DNA of 22,572 bases from G020353235 sp964569555 (GTDB taxonomy: Bacteria; Chloroflexota; Dehalococcoidia; Dehalococcoidales; JAUYDJ01): contig CAZMTT010000015.1 of the NCBI GenBank assembly GCA_964569555.1, positions 1-22,572 on the forward strand, written 5' to 3'. Below, in pieces: positions 21,405-22,572 of this stretch (position 1 is its first letter; every line of letters starts with the position of its first letter). The notes beneath the pieces are model-generated. The model was not told the DNA's origin. It did not search any database and worked only from the letters and a program-made list of their open reading frames with translations. The position numbers and the translations under genes are program-made.

Positions 21405-21773
21405 ATGGCTAAAGATCTTACTGTTATTTTAGAAGACCGTCCGGGTACGGCAGCTGACATGGGCGAGGCTCTGGGGAAAGCTGGCGTCAACGTTGAGGGG
21501 GGTTGTGGATTCCCCAGCGAGGGCAAGGGAGTTATACATCTTTTAGTAGAGGATGCTGTGGCGGCAAGGAGAGCACTCCAACAGGCCGGAATTAAGGTGC
21601 GTGACGAGCGTGAAGTCCTAGTAGTGAAGATAGAGGATCGCCCAGGAGTGATGGGTAATATTACCCGTCGCATAGCCAAAGCAGGGGTCAACATCGACCT
21701 AATGTATCTCGCCACGAACAACCGCATGGTTATCGGTGTTGATGACATAGACAAGGCTCGCGCCGCCATCTAG
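21405..21773 (+). CDS. Tandem ACT-domain protein
   Basis: This 122-residue protein consists of two ACT modules. The first begins LTVILEDRPGTAADMGEALGKAGVNVEG and the second VLVVKIEDRPGVMGNITRRIAKAGVNIDL, each with the beta-strand, 'RPG' turn and helix of the fold. ACT pairs usually bind amino acids or other small ligands at their interface and regulate a partner. No enzyme domain is attached. AAAGGAGGTG just before the ATG makes the start secure. The gene follows DUF1508 and precedes repeat copy 2. Its closeness to the divergent RSH gene, whose C-terminus is also an ACT domain, is suggestive but unproved. The partner enzyme or regulator cannot be named. Confidence 0.88.
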   Translation: MAKDLTVILEDRPGTAADMGEALGKAGVNVEGGCGFPSEGKGVIHLLVEDAVAARRALQQAGIKVRDEREVLVVKIEDRPGVMGNITRRIAKAGVNIDLMYLATNNRMVIGVDDIDKARAAI

Positions 21774-21788
21774 CGTAAAAAAGTAGAT

Positions 21789-21866
21789 GCTGGGGCAGGG
21801 AAGATGGAGGGTATTATGAGGGCACTAGAAACCGCTGGTTTGTGGCGGCAGCTGGTGCCCTTTTAG
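21789..21866 (+). repeat. Structured repeat, copy 2 (terminator-like)
   Basis: Second copy, between the ACT and DinB-like genes. It has GCTGGGGCAGGGAAGATGG (21789-21807), stem GGGCACT/GGTGCCC (21820-21826, 21854-21860) with the same 27-nt interior, and TTTT. It begins 15 bp after the ACT stop codon and could end that message or attenuate the next. No clear separate promoter is visible. Confidence 0.7.
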
Positions 21867-21901
21867 TTTGGGTTAACTAAATACTGTATGAGGAGGTATA
21901 A

Positions 21902-22429
21902 ATGGAGTGGAAAGACTTGCTAATAGAGAGTTATGGTCAGGCCCTTACGACGCTAGAGAGAGCACTCGATGGGCTTTCTCCGGAAGATTTGAACTGGCAG
22001 CCCCGCCCTGATTGTAACAGCATTGGCTGGACGACTTGGCATCTAACTCGAACTCTGGACTTAATAATGAGTTCCATCATGGGGGAAGAAGAACTATGGA
22101 TTAAGGACAGATGGTGTAGCAAATTCAACCGACCACCCGATTCTACGGACCATGGGTATGGCCATAGTCCGGAGCAGGTAGCAGCGTTCAAGTCTCCAGA
22201 CGTCGAGACACTGCTCAATTACCATCGAGCGGCGCTGGAAAGGTCAAAGCGCTACTTCAGCACACTGTCCAGTTCTGACCTTGGCCGCAAGCTTGATGAC
22301 CCTTGGTCTCAACTGTTTCCAACGGTTGAGGCGCGTCTCGTAATCGCCTTGGATGAACTACTTCAACATGCCGGCCAGGTCGGATATATTCGTGGTCTGC
22401 TCCACGGCAAAGGTTGGCAAGAATTCTGA
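21902..22429 (+). CDS. DinB/YfiT-superfamily protein
   Basis: The 175-residue protein is predicted to be a four-helix bundle of the DinB/YfiT superfamily (unrelated to polymerase IV despite the name). The usual histidine signatures are GWTTWHLTRTLD (H47) and LLQHAGQVGYIRG (H156). The position four residues before H156, often a third metal-binding His, is E152, so a metal site of altered composition is possible. Some family members are thiol-dependent transferases using bacillithiol, mycothiol or glutathione, but the substrate here is unknown. The ribosome-binding site GAGGAGG supports the ATG. The gene is bracketed by repeat copies 2 and 3 and is probably monocistronic. Confidence 0.8.
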   Translation: MEWKDLLIESYGQALTTLERALDGLSPEDLNWQPRPDCNSIGWTTWHLTRTLDLIMSSIMGEEELWIKDRWCSKFNRPPDSTDHGYGHSPEQVAAFKSPDVETLLNYHRAALERSKRYFSTLSSSDLGRKLDDPWSQLFPTVEARLVIALDELLQHAGQVGYIRGLLHGKGWQEF

Positions 22430-22431
22430 AC

Positions 22432-22480
22432 AAGGGCACCGGAAACCGCTGATTTATAGCAGTGGCTGGTGCCCTTTTTA
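22432..22480 (+). repeat. Structured repeat, copy 3 (terminator-like)
   Basis: Third copy, beginning 2 bp after the DinB-like stop codon. The stem AAGGGCACC/GGTGCCCTT (22432-22440, 22468-22476) is fully paired where the other copies have wobbles. The interior is again 27 nt, with CCGCTG/CAGTGG, followed by a T run. The upstream GGCAGGGAAGATGG box is absent, so this copy is probably just a terminator form. Confidence 0.7.
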
Positions 22481-22509
22481 TTATTAAAAGTAAATAGGGA
22501 AGTACCGTA

Positions 22510-22572
22510 ATGAACAAGACTTGGAAACCAATCTGGGCAGGCATCCTGAATATAATCTCAGGAGCAACAAGC
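22510..22572 (+). CDS. Start of a possible membrane protein, cut by the window edge
   Basis: ATG 22510 opens a reading frame that runs to the end of the window (21 codons, MNKTWKPIWAGILNIISGAT...). It has a basic beginning followed by a hydrophobic run that could be the first membrane segment. The ribosome-binding site (AATAGGGAAG) is weak. It follows repeat copy 3, in the same arrangement as the two genes before it. No more can be said from 63 bases. Confidence 0.5.
   Translation, partial: MNKTWKPIWAGILNIISGATS

Overview
This looks like a chromosomal segment of an anaerobic-type bacterium, most likely Chloroflexota (Dehalococcoidia-like). That assignment is inferred from the overall character of the proteins (PlsY variant, LsrF-type aldolase, DUF951 protein, small DUF1508/SWIM proteins, lexA next to rpsT and a long RSH enzyme); no rRNA is present to confirm it. 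Most of the window is moderately GC-rich, compact housekeeping DNA on both strands. No transposase, CRISPR array or prophage module is visible.

Layout. 1-708: 3' end of a DEAD-box RNA helicase and a tandem-CBS protein, closed by a terminator. 709-1580: two small orphan genes (coiled coil; two-segment membrane protein). 1610-2282: ybeY (minus) divergent from tRNA-Ser(GCU). 2283-2848: an AT-rich islet with one unknown gene, framed by a 19-bp near-identical repeat. 2849-6893: miaB, yajC, nadB and nadC (tRNA modification, Sec accessory subunit, NAD synthesis). 6888-7582: fmdB-like and dtd (minus). 7801-8064: SWIM zinc-finger protein behind a terminator-like leader. 8067-9443: folC (minus), divergent from pyrF. 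9551-12270: pyrF, a DUF951 protein, a small unknown and dinB. 12318-15153: an MscS-type channel with a zinc-ribbon tail, a branched-chain aminotransferase and plsY. 15154-17744: a divergent carbohydrate cluster (class II aldolase; LsrF-type aldolase plus Zn alcohol dehydrogenase). 17758-20958 (minus): RSH (p)ppGpp enzyme, rpsT and lexA. 21196-22572: DUF1508 protein, double-ACT protein, DinB/YfiT-like protein and the start of a possible membrane protein.

The most unusual part is the right end. Three copies of a structured, terminator-like element (about 45-80 nt, identical 27-nt inter-arm spacing, with wobble/compensatory changes) lie ahead of three small genes. One copy starts at the predicted transcription start of the DUF1508-ACT mRNA, as a cis-regulatory attenuator would. 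A shorter hairpin occupies the same position before the SWIM gene. Other points worth a second look are the RSH enzyme, which has RelA-like changes in both catalytic domains; the lexA promoter, nested in the rpsT terminator and carrying an SOS box; paired palindromes around the LsrF promoter; and probable leaderless or near-leaderless messages for pyrF and ybeY.

Functionally, the window joins stress control (RSH, LexA, Pol IV, MscS), translation (S20, tRNA-Ser, MiaB, YbeY, Dtd), cofactor and nucleotide synthesis (NadB/NadC, FolC, PyrF), amino-acid and lipid metabolism (IlvE, PlsY) and a small inducible-looking sugar-type cluster. No intergenic stretch exceeds 300 bases. Promoter, terminator and start-site calls were made by eye.
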